A DNA stretch of 64,000 bases from Pseudoalteromonas distincta (lineage in GTDB: Bacteria > Pseudomonadota > Gammaproteobacteria > Enterobacterales > Alteromonadaceae): NCBI RefSeq assembly GCF_000814675.1, contig NZ_JWIG01000001.1, positions 756,471 through 820,470 on the forward strand, written 5' to 3'. Under the pieces are notes generated by a model that was given only the letters and a program-made list of their open reading frames with translations, did not search any database and was not told where the DNA came from. Shown here piece after piece: positions 17,985-28,160 of this stretch. Positions within the stretch are counted from its first letter, which is position 1, and the number at the start of each line of letters is the position of its first letter. Made by a program: the position numbers and the translations under genes.

Positions 17985-18617
17985 ATGTTTTTACTGCGAT
18001 CTTTTATTTATTTATTATGCCTAGCGGGTGTTGCTTATTTAATTCAACTTGAAGGGTTTGAATTAAAACAGGATGCACTTTACAGTGAAGAAACTCTTAC
18101 CGAACATATGCAAGATGTTTTAACTTTTTTAAGCTGTATTTTATTTTTTTACGCTTCGCGAATTAACTTTCAACTCAAAATACCGGCTGTATTACTAGCT
18201 GCGTTATCGGCAATGATGTTTGTGAGAGAGTTTGATACCTACCTCGACCTATACTTTTTTGATGGCGCTTGGCAAAGTATCGTCTATTCAATTTTAGCTG
18301 GCGTGTTTGTTTATTTAATAACAAACAGAGGAAGTATTTTTAACTCTTTAAAAGCCTATAGCCTCACTCCTAGTTATGGAATTTGCTTATCAGGCATGGT
18401 TACTTTACTCGCATTTTCGCGAATGATGGGCAAAGGCGCATTTTGGCATTCAGTAATGGGTGATGACTATGTACGTGCGGTAAAAAACATTGTTGAAGAA
18501 GGTATAGAAACGCTTGGCTATACTTTGATTTTTATTTCAGCCATTGAGCTTGTACTCATATGCCGAAAAAGAATGGCTAAAAATCACAAGCATTGCACTG
18601 ATCAAGTAACTCAATAA
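17985..18617 (+). CDS. Hypothetical multi-pass membrane protein
   Basis: A 210-residue protein I do not recognise. About six hydrophobic segments are visible, near residues 4-20, 42-58, 66-80, 97-112, 132-148 and 175-195. The loops are short, with an acidic region at 25-45 and a basic C-terminal tail (RKRMAKNHKHC). Conserved-looking motifs include ASRINFQLKIP and MFVREFDTYLD. No signal for a known transporter family. The next gene in the same direction is an MscS-type channel, but it has its own promoter-like sequence. Confidence 0.75.
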   Translation: MFLLRSFIYLLCLAGVAYLIQLEGFELKQDALYSEETLTEHMQDVLTFLSCILFFYASRINFQLKIPAVLLAALSAMMFVREFDTYLDLYFFDGAWQSIVYSILAGVFVYLITNRGSIFNSLKAYSLTPSYGICLSGMVTLLAFSRMMGKGAFWHSVMGDDYVRAVKNIVEEGIETLGYTLIFISAIELVLICRKRMAKNHKHCTDQVTQ

Positions 18618-18658
18618 CGTAGCTACATTTTTTATTGGTTACTTTTTTTACACTAAAT

Positions 18659-18688
18659 TTGCTAATTGGTTTAATAAATCAATATACT
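18659..18688 (+). promoter_or_regulatory. Candidate promoter of the mscS-family gene
   Basis: TTGCTA (18659-18664), 18-nt spacer, TATACT (18683-18688), 37 nt before the ATG at 18726. Confidence 0.45.
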
Positions 18689-18725
18689 GAGCCTGTTTTT
18701 ATCAACTCACGTTTAATTGGATACC

Positions 18726-19562
18726 ATGACTAAAGATATATTGCTGCATCCGTTTCTTCTTTCAATTGTAATGATCACAATTGCATTTGTACTAAAAGTG
18801 CTTGTTGATAAGCTCGCTAAAAGTCGCGCAGAAAAAAAAGAAAAAGACATCCGTTACATCGCACACAATATTAAGCACTTTATTAATTTTGTAATGATGA
18901 TATCGCTGCTATTTGTGTGGTCGACCGAAATTCAAAACTTTGCACTTTCTATTGCTGCTTTTGCCGTGGCGATTGTACTTGCAACGCGTGAGTTTATTCA
19001 GTGTGTAATAGGCTTTTTTTACCTCGTAACAACTCGCCCGTTTAGAGTCGGTGATTGGATACAAGTAGGTGATTACTTTGGTGAAGTAGCTGAAACGGAT
19101 TGGATAAAAACAACCATGCATGAAATTGATATACATACTTATCAATTTTCTAGAAAAACCATATACATACCTAATAATAAGCTGATTACCAGCTCTATTA
19201 AAAACTTAAACTTTGTAAAACGCTTTGTTACACATCATTTTATTATTGTCCGAAGAGAGAGCTTTAACCCTTACCCTATTCACGACACACTCACTGAGCA
19301 AGCTAAACTGTACTGCGAAGAGTTTCAAGAAGTAGCAAGCCGTTATAATTCGATGATTGAGCGTAAACTTGATGCAAAAATATCTGGCCCAGAGCCGGTA
19401 ATTCACTTTGGTACAACCGATTTAGGTGAATTTAAAGCAAGCTTTACCTTGTTTTGTCCGACAGAAAAAGCGCTTGAGATAGAGCACAAATTAACAGAAT
19501 GCTTTTTTGCGTTATGGTACAAAGAGGCTGAAAAAAATAAAGAAGGTGAAGGAGAGGCATAA
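18726..19562 (+). CDS. MscS-family small mechanosensitive ion channel
   Basis: A 278-residue inner-membrane protein with three membrane helices (about 8-26, 47-66 and 72-105). The pore-lining helix region FALSIAAFAVAIVLATREFI leads into the MscS beta-domain motif RPFRVGDWIQVGDYFGEV. The C-terminal domain is cytoplasmic. It would release solutes on hypo-osmotic shock. The ATG at 18726 is preferred over a TTG nine bases upstream. It is convergent with tldD across a repeat array. Confidence 0.88.
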   Translation: MTKDILLHPFLLSIVMITIAFVLKVLVDKLAKSRAEKKEKDIRYIAHNIKHFINFVMMISLLFVWSTEIQNFALSIAAFAVAIVLATREFIQCVIGFFYLVTTRPFRVGDWIQVGDYFGEVAETDWIKTTMHEIDIHTYQFSRKTIYIPNNKLITSSIKNLNFVKRFVTHHFIIVRRESFNPYPIHDTLTEQAKLYCEEFQEVASRYNSMIERKLDAKISGPEPVIHFGTTDLGEFKASFTLFCPTEKALEIEHKLTECFFALWYKEAEKNKEGEGEA

Positions 19563-19980
19563 ACCTCGCCTACACAAAGTAAAAATACAAATCGTAGGTG
19601 CGAATTTATTTCGCGCTCTATTTCTAAGTCTGTATTTAAAAAGCGAGGTATAAAACCTCACCTACAATAAACATCAAGCACGTAGGTGCGAATTCACTTC
19701 GCACTCTATTTCTAAGTCTGTATTTAAAAAGCGAGGTGTGAAACCTCACCTACCCAAAGTAAGAATGCAAATCGTAGGTGCGAATTTATTTCGCGCTCTA
19801 TTTCTAAGTCTGTATTTAAAAAGCGAGGTGTGAAACCTCACCTACCCAAAGTAAAAATACAAATCGTAGGTGCGAATTTATTTCGCGCTCAGTTTCTAAG
19901 TCTGTATTTAAAAAGCGAGGTGTGAAACCTCACCTACAATAAACATCAAGCACGTAGGTACGAATTCACTTCGCGCTTGA
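19563..19980. repeat. Tandem array of structured repeats with two alternating linkers
   Basis: Five copies of a unit starting GTAGGTGCGAATT lie at 19594, 19682, 19774, 19866 and 19954 (spacings 88, 92, 92, 88). The fifth is cut short at the tldD end. A broken right end (CTCGCCTAC) precedes the first. A full unit is about 72 bp and is bounded by GTAGGTG and CACCTAC in inverted orientation. Inside are two hairpins, GCGAA-TTTAT-TTCGC and GAGGT-GTGAA-ACCTC, joined by TTTCTAAGTCTGTATTTAAA. Two linker types join units: one ending AAATACAAATC, the other AATAAACATCAAGCAC. No coding frame is evident. The array fills the 425-bp convergent gap between mscS and tldD. Confidence 0.92.
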
Positions 19981-19987
19981 GTAATAT

Positions 19988-21427
19988 TTAAGCTGTACCA
20001 CCGACCGTTAACTGATCAATCTTAAGGCTTGGTTGGCCTACGCCTACCGGTACGCTTTGACCATCTTTACCACAAACACCAACACCTTTATCAAGTGCTA
20101 AGTCGTTACCAACCATAGATATTTGCTGCATTACTTCTGGTCCATTACCAATAAGCGTTGCGCCTTTAATTGGTTGGGTAATTTTACCATTTTCGATTAA
20201 ATACGCTTCTGATGCACTAAACACAAACTTACCTGAGGTTATATCAACTTGTCCGCCGCCAAAGTTAGGCGCGAATACCCCTTTTTTAACTGAGCTGATA
20301 ATATCGGCTTGGCTGTGCTCACCACCTAACATGTAGGTGTTAGTCATGCGAGGCATTGGTAAATGCGCATAAGACTCACGACGTGCGTTACCGGTAGGAT
20401 TTACACCCATTAAACGCGCGTTTAGCTTATCTTGCATATAGCCTTTTAAAATACCGTTTTCGATAAGTACGTTGTACGCGGCTGGTGTGCCTTCATCATC
20501 AACATTAAGTGACCCACGGCGATCAGCCATAGTGCCATCATCAACAACTGTACACAGCTCAGATGCTACTTTTTGGCCCACTTTACCACTAAACGCAGAC
20601 GCGCCTTTGCGGTTAAAGTCGCCTTCAAGTCCATGCCCTACTGCTTCGTGTAAAAGCACGCCAGGCCAACCATTACCAAGTACAACTTCCATCGTGCCTG
20701 CAGGTGCATCAATAGCTTCAAGGTTTACTTTAGCTTGGCGTACAGCTTCTTCAGCAAATTCCATCCAACGTGGTTTACCATCAACAAGCTCTTTAAAGTA
20801 ACCATAATCTAAACGTGCACCACCACCTGCGCCACCGCGTTCACGGCGACCATTTTTTTCAAGCAGCACTGAGCAGTTTAAACGAATAAGCGGGCGAATA
20901 TCGGTGGCAAACGTACCGTCACTTGCTGCGATTAATACTTCTTCGTATACCGCTGACATTGAGCTAATTACTTGCTCTGCATCGGGTGCTAGTTCACGAA
21001 TATAGTTTTCAAGTTCGCGTAATAAACTCACCTTGTCGGTATCGCTCATACTCGAAATTGGCTGGTGCGGTGCAAACTGCTCTTTAGCTTTAACATCACT
21101 AAATACTTTAATCGCTCTATCTTCGCCAGCATCTGCGATGCTACGAGCCGCTGTAGCCGCTTTATTAAGTGCTTCAAGATTTATTGCATCAGAGTAAGAA
21201 AAACCTGTTTTTTCGCCGCTTACAGCACGTACACCAACGCCACGTTCAACGTTATAAGAGCCTTCTTTAACTAAGCCGTCTTCAAGCACCCATGATTCGT
21301 GGTGGCTTGATTGAAAATATAAATCGGCGTAATCCACTTTATGCTGATGTATGTAAGCGAGCGTTTTTTCGAGCTCTTCTCTATTTAGCTGGCTGTCTTG
21401 TAGTAAATGCTGTTCAACCGAATTCAT
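19988..21427 (-). CDS. tldD: Metalloprotease TldD
   Basis: A 479-residue subunit of the TldD/TldE zinc protease. The zinc motif is in [19 protein letters not shown] (HExxxH). Length matches E. coli TldD (481). With TldE (PmbA, not in this window) it degrades unfolded peptides and matures some modified peptides. It is the last gene of the mreB-to-tldD operon; its start overlaps the nitrilase stop by 4 nt. The repeat array follows its stop. Confidence 0.96.
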   Translation of the reverse strand: MNSVEQHLLQDSQLNREELEKTLAYIHQHKVDYADLYFQSSHHESWVLEDGLVKEGSYNVERGVGVRAVSGEKTGFSYSDAINLEALNKAATAARSIADAGEDRAIKVFSDVKAKEQFAPHQPISSMSDTDKVSLLRELENYIRELAPDAEQVISSMSAVYEEVLIAASDGTFATDIRPLIRLNCSVLLEKNGRRERGGAGGGARLDYGYFKELVDGKPRWMEFAEEAVRQAKVNLEAIDAPAGTMEVVLGNGWPGVLLHEAVGHGLEGDFNRKGASAFSGKVGQKVASELCTVVDDGTMADRRGSLNVDDEGTPAAYNVLIENGILKGYMQDKLNARLMGVNPTGNARRESYAHLPMPRMTNTYMLGGEHSQADIISSVKKGVFAPNFGGGQVDITSGKFVFSASEAYLIENGKITQPIKGATLIGNGPEVMQQISMVGNDLALDKGVGVCGKDGQSVPVGVGQPSLKIDQLTVGGTA

Positions 21428-22263
21428 AATAAATGCTCTCTAAATCGTTGATGAGACTGCACGGGCATATCTCGTCTAATTTTTTGTAACTGGTCTAAAT
21501 CTGCGTTGCAGCTTATAAAACCGGTGCCTGTTGGCAATTCACTCAGGGTATTGCCCCAAGGTGAAATAATAATACTGTGGCCATATGTTTGTCGGCCATT
21601 TTCATGTGTACCGTACTGAGCAGCTGCAACTACATAACATTGTGTTTCTATTGCGCGAGCTGCTAATAGCGGTTGCCAATGCGCTTGCCCTGTAGGGACT
21701 GTAAATGCACTGGGTACTAAAATAATATCGGCGCCTTGGCGTACTAGTTCGTTAAATAAGCCACTAAAGCGCAGATCATAACATACTGTTAAGCCAATTT
21801 TACCAAAGGGAGAATCAACAACCACTACATCGCGACCTGCTTGGGTAAAATCTGACTCTCGATAGCTACCTGTTTTATCATCTACGGTTACATCAAATAA
21901 ATGTATTTTGTTATACGTTGCAACCAGCTCGCCTTGATTATTATATAAGTGCGATGCTGCGTAATACTTATGTTCGTTAAATGGCTCAGGCATTGTGCCT
22001 GCATTTAACCAAATATTATGGTGTTGGCACAATTCACTAAGTTGTAATTTGTATTGCTCAACTTGCTTAGCAACACGTAACATATCGTTACCAGTTTTAC
22101 TAAACACTAAAAAAGCCTCAGGCAAGCAAACAAGTAATGGCCTTTTTGCGGGGAGTGTTTTAAGTGCGCGCTTTAAGCTTGTTATGTTGTCATCAGGGTT
22201 TAGCCCTGAACACATTTGTAGGGCAACTATTGTGGGTGTGCTTATGCTTGCTGTTTTGTTCAT
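21424..22263 (-). CDS. Nitrilase-superfamily amidase, probably deaminated glutathione amidase
   Basis: A 279-residue carbon-nitrogen hydrolase. The catalytic triad is visible: Glu in CLPEAFL, Lys in YNKIHLFDV and Cys in [13 protein letters not shown]. The overall pattern is that of the Nit1/YbeM group, which hydrolyses deaminated glutathione to 2-oxoglutarate and Cys-Gly. The substrate is inferred from family only. It overlaps yhdP and tldD by 4 nt each, so the three are translationally coupled. Confidence 0.88.
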   Translation of the reverse strand: MNKTASISTPTIVALQMCSGLNPDDNITSLKRALKTLPAKRPLLVCLPEAFLVFSKTGNDMLRVAKQVEQYKLQLSELCQHHNIWLNAGTMPEPFNEHKYYAASHLYNNQGELVATYNKIHLFDVTVDDKTGSYRESDFTQAGRDVVVVDSPFGKIGLTVCYDLRFSGLFNELVRQGADIILVPSAFTVPTGQAHWQPLLAARAIETQCYVVAAAQYGTHENGRQTYGHSIIISPWGNTLSELPTGTGFISCNADLDQLQKIRRDMPVQSHQRFREHLL

Positions 22264-25200
22264 TGCGTTACTGTTACTTGTGCATCTTTAAGTTTTAAAT
22301 CGACTGATGCTTGTGGCTGATTTTGCGCAGCTTGAGGTAGTGTAACTTCACGACTTTTTCTGTCGAGTTCTTGAACAATAGGATCGTTCATTTTACCCGT
22401 TACTTTAAAATTGATCTCTGAGATGACGCGCGCAGAATGAATAACTTTATCAAGTGCTAAAGCAGCAAGCCCTGTTACTGGATTAACCATCCACGCAACT
22501 ATAACCGGAATGCTTGAGGTTACTTGTGGCGCTACAGCAAGGTCGTAATCTATATCTAGCGTATTTAAGTTTGCGTAGCCTTTAATAGTTAAATCGGCAG
22601 GCACACCATCCATTTTAGTATCTTTAGTGTAAGCGATACCGTTTTCTAACTGCATAGAGCCTTGCATGCTGTTATAAAAAAAGCCCTTTGAAAATACATC
22701 TCTAAAATCAAGTTTCAGTTTGCGTACGAGTGAATCAAGGCTCAACAGCGAAAATACGCGTGCACCACCATCACTTATTTCAGTTAAGTGACCTTCCCCT
22801 AAATCCCAAGTAACCTCACCACTTAAAGTTTTCACATCAAAATCATAAGGTGCTGCTTGCCAAGTAAGATCATAATTTAGATCAGCTTTAGAATCCTTAA
22901 TTGCAGAGGTAATATCAAACTCGCCAAACAATGCGCCTATATCATCACTTTTAAGCTCACCACTTAGCGTTGTTAAACCATTTTGCCACTGCCCTTTAGT
23001 GCGCAGTACATGATCTCCTTTATCGATTACAAGTTCTGATATCGATAAGCGCTCGCCATCACCTAATAATGACGCACTCACTTTATCAAGCTGATAGCGA
23101 TCAATTTTGCAGTCACTACATTCAAACTCAATGGCAGGTATTTTAGTAAGCCAGCTCAAGTCTTCCTCAGGAAGTACATCTGTTATTTCAATTAATTGCT
23201 CGCTAGGCTGTGCAAAATTAAGCCTTAAGTAATCGGCATTAATTCGTATAGGCTGGCTAGGTTGTGATGTAGGAATAAAAACCCCAGCTCTAAGTTCTTT
23301 AGCATTTAGCTTTAGGTATAAATCGTCTTTTGATGGTGCTAAACGCATTTCAAAATCATTAAAGATGATATTACTCGCATCAAGCATACCTATATTTGCG
23401 ACCACCTCATTAAGCGGTGGCATAATCCCTTTTGATTCTTGATCTGGGTTTGCTTTACCTGCTTTAATTATTTGATCAATCAGATCAAACCAAGGCACTA
23501 ATTCACTCTGCTCAAGATTTATATTTACGCTTAAGTCTTTTTGGTTTAATCCTAAATCCTGTTTTCCGAGCACAAAATGGACATTACTAAACTGTGATTT
23601 TCCATTTTCTAAAATAGCATTAAAGTAAAACTGTTGATTAGCGTTTGCTGTAATGAGATTAGAAATATCATCACCTTGAACTACTGCATCAAGCGCCCAC
23701 GCTTGTTCGCTATTTTTATTATAAGGTGCGGGTAAGTTACTCGTTAAGCCAAGTAGTTCTGAGTTTACCTGTGCACGGTAATTAAAGCCTTGTTCGGTAA
23801 AATTAAGTACCAAACCAATATCAACATCGCTTTGCCCACTTAAATAATTTTTTAATATACCTTGTCCACTATCAATTAGTGTATCGGCGTCAATTTTGGC
23901 GTTTATATCTATGTTTACTTGGTAATTTTTTGCATCACTTTTACTGCTGTAATTAATATTTAGCGGCATGCCCAACCACTTCGCAGTCGCATTTTTAAGT
24001 GTGATGTTGTCGTTTTTAAAATTAAGCTCGCCAGTTAAGTTTTTAAGCTCAATACCTGGCGTTGCTATAAATACTGGTAAGTCATTTAAATTAACTTTGC
24101 CGCTAACACTGGCTCCGCCTTTAAACTTAGAGCCTACTAAAAGCTCAATACTGGCATCGGCTTCGCCTTTGCCCTGTACAACTCTAAAAATTTCAGCAAG
24201 AGGTTTGGCAATAGGTGTCGCTGCAAAAAAATCATGTAACTTTTCCATCTCTGCTTTTTTATCAATTTGCACAATAAGTTCATCAGCATTCATTAAATCT
24301 GCAATGCTCACCTGTACACTATTACCAATATCTAAATTAACCAACTTGCCTTGCTGGCTATATATGTCCATCCGCTCATTAGCAAAATGTAGCTGTACAT
24401 TAGCATTAGTGACCGCAGGCCAATCAGAGTCAAACTCATAGGTTGCATTGTCTATTTGTGCTAATACATCAAACTGACCACTACCATCAGTAAATGGGAA
24501 ACCAGACAAAGGCCCTGCAAATAAGACCTGTGCTTTAGATACTTCTCCGCCTTTAATTGCACCATTTAAATAGCTAACAAGTTCAGGGCTCATCGCTTTT
24601 AATGGGAAGTAATGACCTGCAATATTGGCATCTGGAGCGAACGCTTCTGCGTAAAGATCTAATCGAGGATCATCTGTTAGGCTAATTTGTAATTCTGCAG
24701 CAAGAGTAACTTCATCATTATCAAACCAGATATTGTCACTACTTATATGCCAGCCATCATCTCGCTTAGCTAAATCTAGTTCTACATTTAGCTGATTATA
24801 ATTTATGTCGTTACTAAAGCTTTCGCCTGTAACTAATGTGCCACTTTCACCAAATAAATTTATTCGACCAGTACTTTGGGTAAGTAAACCATTTACTCTA
24901 AGTCCTTGTGCGGCAGGTACCGATCTTAATTCTTGCCAGCCAATATTGTTAGCCTCAAACCATAATTGCCATTGCTGTGCATTAGAAAAACTTAAATAAG
25001 CTTGATCTATTTGCCCACTAGGTTGGCGTTCTAAAAATGGTTCAAGTGCATTAAAATTACTTAGCCCAGCTAGGTTACTCAGTAATTCAAAATCAACTTG
25101 ATGCAGCCACACTTTATTTTGCAGCCCTAGTTGGGCTTCAAACTCTAAACTTGGCCATGCTTTATCGTTACTATTAAATGTTAAACCGGTGCTTTTTAAG

Positions 25201-26117
25201 TGCCAGCTATTTTGTTCTGGATATAGATGGAATCCACCTTCACTCAAACTAACTTGGTGGCTTTGCTCTTCTCGCTGCCAGCGTACAAAGCTTGGTAACC
25301 ACTGCATTTTCACATCACTTACAAAACCTTTATCTAGTTTTAGCCATGCTTGTAAATTAATATCGCTATGCAGTTGTTGTTTTTGCGTATTTATATATTG
25401 CGCTAACCAGTTAGATACATCGACCTTATTAGCCTGTACATAAATGTCGCCCGCTACTTGCTCTAGAGTATCCCCAGTAAGTGCTATGCGCGCGTCAAAG
25501 TCTCCGACCGAAATACCCGGCAGTGCTAAGCTTCCACTACCAAGATGCTGCTCATCTTCATTTTGCCAAACAATGTTTTGAAGAAGTAATTTACGTTCTT
25601 TACCGTCTTCTAAAATAAAGTTAATACTGGAATTTTCTATTGCAAAATGACCCGTTTTACCCAAAAACAGTTCTTCAATTAGCTCTTTTTGCTCAAAAGA
25701 AACTTCGTCGTTATCACCGGTTTTAAATAAGTTGGTGATATTTACACTGGTATGAAAACCATTAATAACAAAATAATTAGATCTAAGTTGCAGTGCTTTT
25801 AAGCTTTCCCATAGGTTTAGCTCTAAGCTGGTTTTAGCAATGGTGAGTGATATTGGCGCGGTTTCGTTATCTTTAAACGATAAATCTTCTAGCACTAATG
25901 CAGGACCACTGCCCTGCCAACTAGCTGATATTTCGCCAATAGATAAGCTTATTTCAAACTTTTCGTGTAAATAGCTTTCTATGTCACCTTTGTATTCGTT
26001 TGCATACGGGAGGGTATATTTTAAAATTGAAACAATAACGGCCAGTAATACCAAAATTATGGCGCAAGTCTGCCATAACTTTCTAAAACAAAAAAAACAG
26101 ACCGCTTTTGCTTTCAT
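22260..26117 (-). CDS. yhdP: YhdP-family AsmA-like envelope protein
   Basis: A 1285-residue protein with one N-terminal membrane anchor (about residues 14-32) and a very long periplasmic beta-rich body. It matches the YhdP (DUF3971/AsmA-like) family in size and in position between rng and the nitrilase/tldD genes. YhdP is one of the AsmA-like proteins that bridge the periplasm and help move phospholipids to the outer membrane. The C-terminal part (WDLGEGHLTEISDGGARVFS onward) is the AsmA-like domain. It starts one base into the rng stop. Confidence 0.92.
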   Translation of the reverse strand: MKAKAVCFFCFRKLWQTCAIILVLLAVIVSILKYTLPYANEYKGDIESYLHEKFEISLSIGEISASWQGSGPALVLEDLSFKDNETAPISLTIAKTSLELNLWESLKALQLRSNYFVINGFHTSVNITNLFKTGDNDEVSFEQKELIEELFLGKTGHFAIENSSINFILEDGKERKLLLQNIVWQNEDEQHLGSGSLALPGISVGDFDARIALTGDTLEQVAGDIYVQANKVDVSNWLAQYINTQKQQLHSDINLQAWLKLDKGFVSDVKMQWLPSFVRWQREEQSHQVSLSEGGFHLYPEQNSWHLKSTGLTFNSNDKAWPSLEFEAQLGLQNKVWLHQVDFELLSNLAGLSNFNALEPFLERQPSGQIDQAYLSFSNAQQWQLWFEANNIGWQELRSVPAAQGLRVNGLLTQSTGRINLFGESGTLVTGESFSNDINYNQLNVELDLAKRDDGWHISSDNIWFDNDEVTLAAELQISLTDDPRLDLYAEAFAPDANIAGHYFPLKAMSPELVSYLNGAIKGGEVSKAQVLFAGPLSGFPFTDGSGQFDVLAQIDNATYEFDSDWPAVTNANVQLHFANERMDIYSQQGKLVNLDIGNSVQVSIADLMNADELIVQIDKKAEMEKLHDFFAATPIAKPLAEIFRVVQGKGEADASIELLVGSKFKGGASVSGKVNLNDLPVFIATPGIELKNLTGELNFKNDNITLKNATAKWLGMPLNINYSSKSDAKNYQVNIDINAKIDADTLIDSGQGILKNYLSGQSDVDIGLVLNFTEQGFNYRAQVNSELLGLTSNLPAPYNKNSEQAWALDAVVQGDDISNLITANANQQFYFNAILENGKSQFSNVHFVLGKQDLGLNQKDLSVNINLEQSELVPWFDLIDQIIKAGKANPDQESKGIMPPLNEVVANIGMLDASNIIFNDFEMRLAPSKDDLYLKLNAKELRAGVFIPTSQPSQPIRINADYLRLNFAQPSEQLIEITDVLPEEDLSWLTKIPAIEFECSDCKIDRYQLDKVSASLLGDGERLSISELVIDKGDHVLRTKGQWQNGLTTLSGELKSDDIGALFGEFDITSAIKDSKADLNYDLTWQAAPYDFDVKTLSGEVTWDLGEGHLTEISDGGARVFSLLSLDSLVRKLKLDFRDVFSKGFFYNSMQGSMQLENGIAYTKDTKMDGVPADLTIKGYANLNTLDIDYDLAVAPQVTSSIPVIVAWMVNPVTGLAALALDKVIHSARVISEINFKVTGKMNDPIVQELDRKSREVTLPQAAQNQPQASVDLKLKDAQVTVTQ

Positions 26118-27589
26118 TACATCATTACCACATCAAACTGTTCTTGGCTGTATAAGCTCTCGGTTTGAATATTGACTTGCTTACCAATAAATAGTTCAAG
26201 CTCAGCAAGGTTATGATACTCATCGTTCAGTAGGGCCTCACTTACAGCAGGCGCTGCATACACCATAAACTTGTCCGCTGCGTATGCTCGGTTAACACGC
26301 ACTATTTCACGTAGTATTTCGTAGCAAACCGTTTCAACTGTTTTTTGTGAACCACGACCGGAACATGCTGGGCATACATCACATAAAATATGCTCTAAGC
26401 TTTCGCGTGTACGTTTACGCGTCATTTCAACAAGGCCAAGCGCTGAAAGCCCATTAATATTCGTTTTAGTGCGATCTTTTGCAAGGGCTGATTCAAGTGA
26501 ATGAAGCACCCGTCGCTTATGATCCTCACTTACCATATCGATAAAGTCGATAATGATAATACCGCCTAAGTTACGCAGCCTGAGCTGGCGGGCAATTGCA
26601 GAGGTTGCTTCTACGTTGGTATTAAAAATGGTTTCTTCTAAATTACGATGTCCTACAAATGCGCCAGTATTAACATCAACAGTCGTCATTGCTTCTGTTT
26701 GGTCAATAATTATATAACCACCCGATTTTAGCGTAACTTTACGATGTAGTGCTTTTTGAATTTCGTTTTCAACGTCAAACAAATCAAATATAGGTCGCTC
26801 GCCTGGGTAGTATTCAAGCACTTGAGAAAGCTGTGGAACAAACTCTTCTGTAAATAACTTTAGTTCTTCATAGCTGAGTTTAGAGTCAACGCGAATGCGC
26901 TCCATATCTTCGCCTACGTAGTCACGCAGGGTTCTAAAGGCAAGCGTTAAATCTTCGTGTAGGATACTGGCTTTACTCGTTTTTCTACGACGTGATGTTA
27001 TTTTTTCCCATAATTTTCTTAAAAAGCCAGCATCGTGCCGTAATTCAGCTTCGCTAGCACCTTCAGCTGCTGTACGTACGATAAAGCTGCCATTTTCATC
27101 GCCATATTCTGCGACTATTTTTTTAAGACGTGAGCGCTCTTCTTCAGTTTCTATACGCTGACTAACCCCTACATGGGTCGCATCAGGCATAAACACTAAA
27201 TAGCGAGAAGGAATAGTTATATCAGTGGTGAGCCTTGCGCCTTTAGTGCCTAGCGGATCTTTTACCACTTGCACCATAATGTATTGGCCTTGACGAACTA
27301 ACTCTCTAATATCTTGTACTTTTTTTATTGGTACGTCGTCTACGCCTTCAACAATAGAGGCACTATTTACAATATCGGATGCATGCAAAAATGCAGCTTT
27401 TTCAAGGCCGATATCAACAAAAGCAGCCTGCATACCCGGAAGTACACGGCTTATTTTTCCTAAGTAAATATTGCCTACAATACCTAGATTACCGATTCGC
27501 TCTAGCTGTATTTCTTGCAGTACACCGTTTTCTATTAGGGCAACACGGCTTTCGCTCGGTGTGACATTGATCAGTAATTCTGTACTCAT
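26117..27589 (-). CDS. rng: Ribonuclease G
   Basis: A 490-residue endoribonuclease. An S1 domain lies near residues 35-125 (GNIYLGKISRVLPGMQAAF). The catalytic Asp is in TTVDVNTGAFVG, with a second Asp in IIIIDFIDM. The Zn-link CPACSGRG is near residue 405. Length matches RNase G rather than RNase E (no long C-terminal scaffold). It matures the 5' end of 16S rRNA and degrades some mRNAs. It lies one base after maf in the mre operon. Confidence 0.96.
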   Translation of the reverse strand: MSTELLINVTPSESRVALIENGVLQEIQLERIGNLGIVGNIYLGKISRVLPGMQAAFVDIGLEKAAFLHASDIVNSASIVEGVDDVPIKKVQDIRELVRQGQYIMVQVVKDPLGTKGARLTTDITIPSRYLVFMPDATHVGVSQRIETEEERSRLKKIVAEYGDENGSFIVRTAAEGASEAELRHDAGFLRKLWEKITSRRRKTSKASILHEDLTLAFRTLRDYVGEDMERIRVDSKLSYEELKLFTEEFVPQLSQVLEYYPGERPIFDLFDVENEIQKALHRKVTLKSGGYIIIDQTEAMTTVDVNTGAFVGHRNLEETIFNTNVEATSAIARQLRLRNLGGIIIIDFIDMVSEDHKRRVLHSLESALAKDRTKTNINGLSALGLVEMTRKRTRESLEHILCDVCPACSGRGSQKTVETVCYEILREIVRVNRAYAADKFMVYAAPAVSEALLNDEYHNLAELELFIGKQVNIQTESLYSQEQFDVVMM

Positions 27590-27590
27590 G

Positions 27591-28160
27591 TTACCTTCTT
27601 AAGAATGTTTGTAGTAATTGTTCGGTTTCATATAAAGGTAAGCCTACAACAGAAAAATAGCTACCCGCAATGTGAGTTACAAAGCGGCCGCCTAAACCTT
27701 GGATACCGTAGCCACCGGCTTTATCTTGTGGCTCACCTGACTCCCAATAAGCATTAATTTCTTCATCTGTTAAGGTTTTAAAAGTAACATCTGTGCTTAC
27801 AACACAGCTAAGCACATCATTTTGCGTCGCAAATGCAACTGCGGTAAGAACTTGATGCGTGTTACCCGATAGGCGTTTTAACGTGTGTGTAAAATCGTTT
27901 TTATCGCGAGGTTTACCCAATGACTCGTTATCTATAACAACCACGGTATCACTACCAAGTACAGGGCGATCGGTATAACCAAGCTCTACACCGCTTTGGG
28001 CTTTCAAGCGCGCTAAACGCTCAACAAGTGCTCTAGGTTGCTCGTTTGGAAGTGGGCTTTCATCTGCATCAACACTAAATTGTGTAAATTCGACACCTAA
28101 TTGGCTTAATAACTCTTTACGACGGGGAGAGGCTGATGCCAAATATACTGCGGTAGTCAT
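27591..28160 (-). CDS. maf: Maf-family nucleoside triphosphate pyrophosphatase (dTTP/UTP type)
   Basis: A 189-residue Maf protein. The signature SASPRRKELLSQLG is at the N-terminus, VLGSDTVVVID is the catalytic-base region and GGYGIQGLGGRFV follows. The family hydrolyses non-canonical or excess nucleotides; the mre-linked paralogue (YhdE type) prefers dTTP and UTP. It overlaps mreD by one base. Confidence 0.94.
   Translation of the reverse strand: MTTAVYLASASPRRKELLSQLGVEFTQFSVDADESPLPNEQPRALVERLARLKAQSGVELGYTDRPVLGSDTVVVIDNESLGKPRDKNDFTHTLKRLSGNTHQVLTAVAFATQNDVLSCVVSTDVTFKTLTDEEINAYWESGEPQDKAGGYGIQGLGGRFVTHIAGSYFSVVGLPLYETEQLLQTFLRR

Noticed and set aside
19563..19980. Possible CRISPR array
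   Set aside because: The parts between repeats are themselves repeated (two linker types), not unique spacers, and no cas genes are present.
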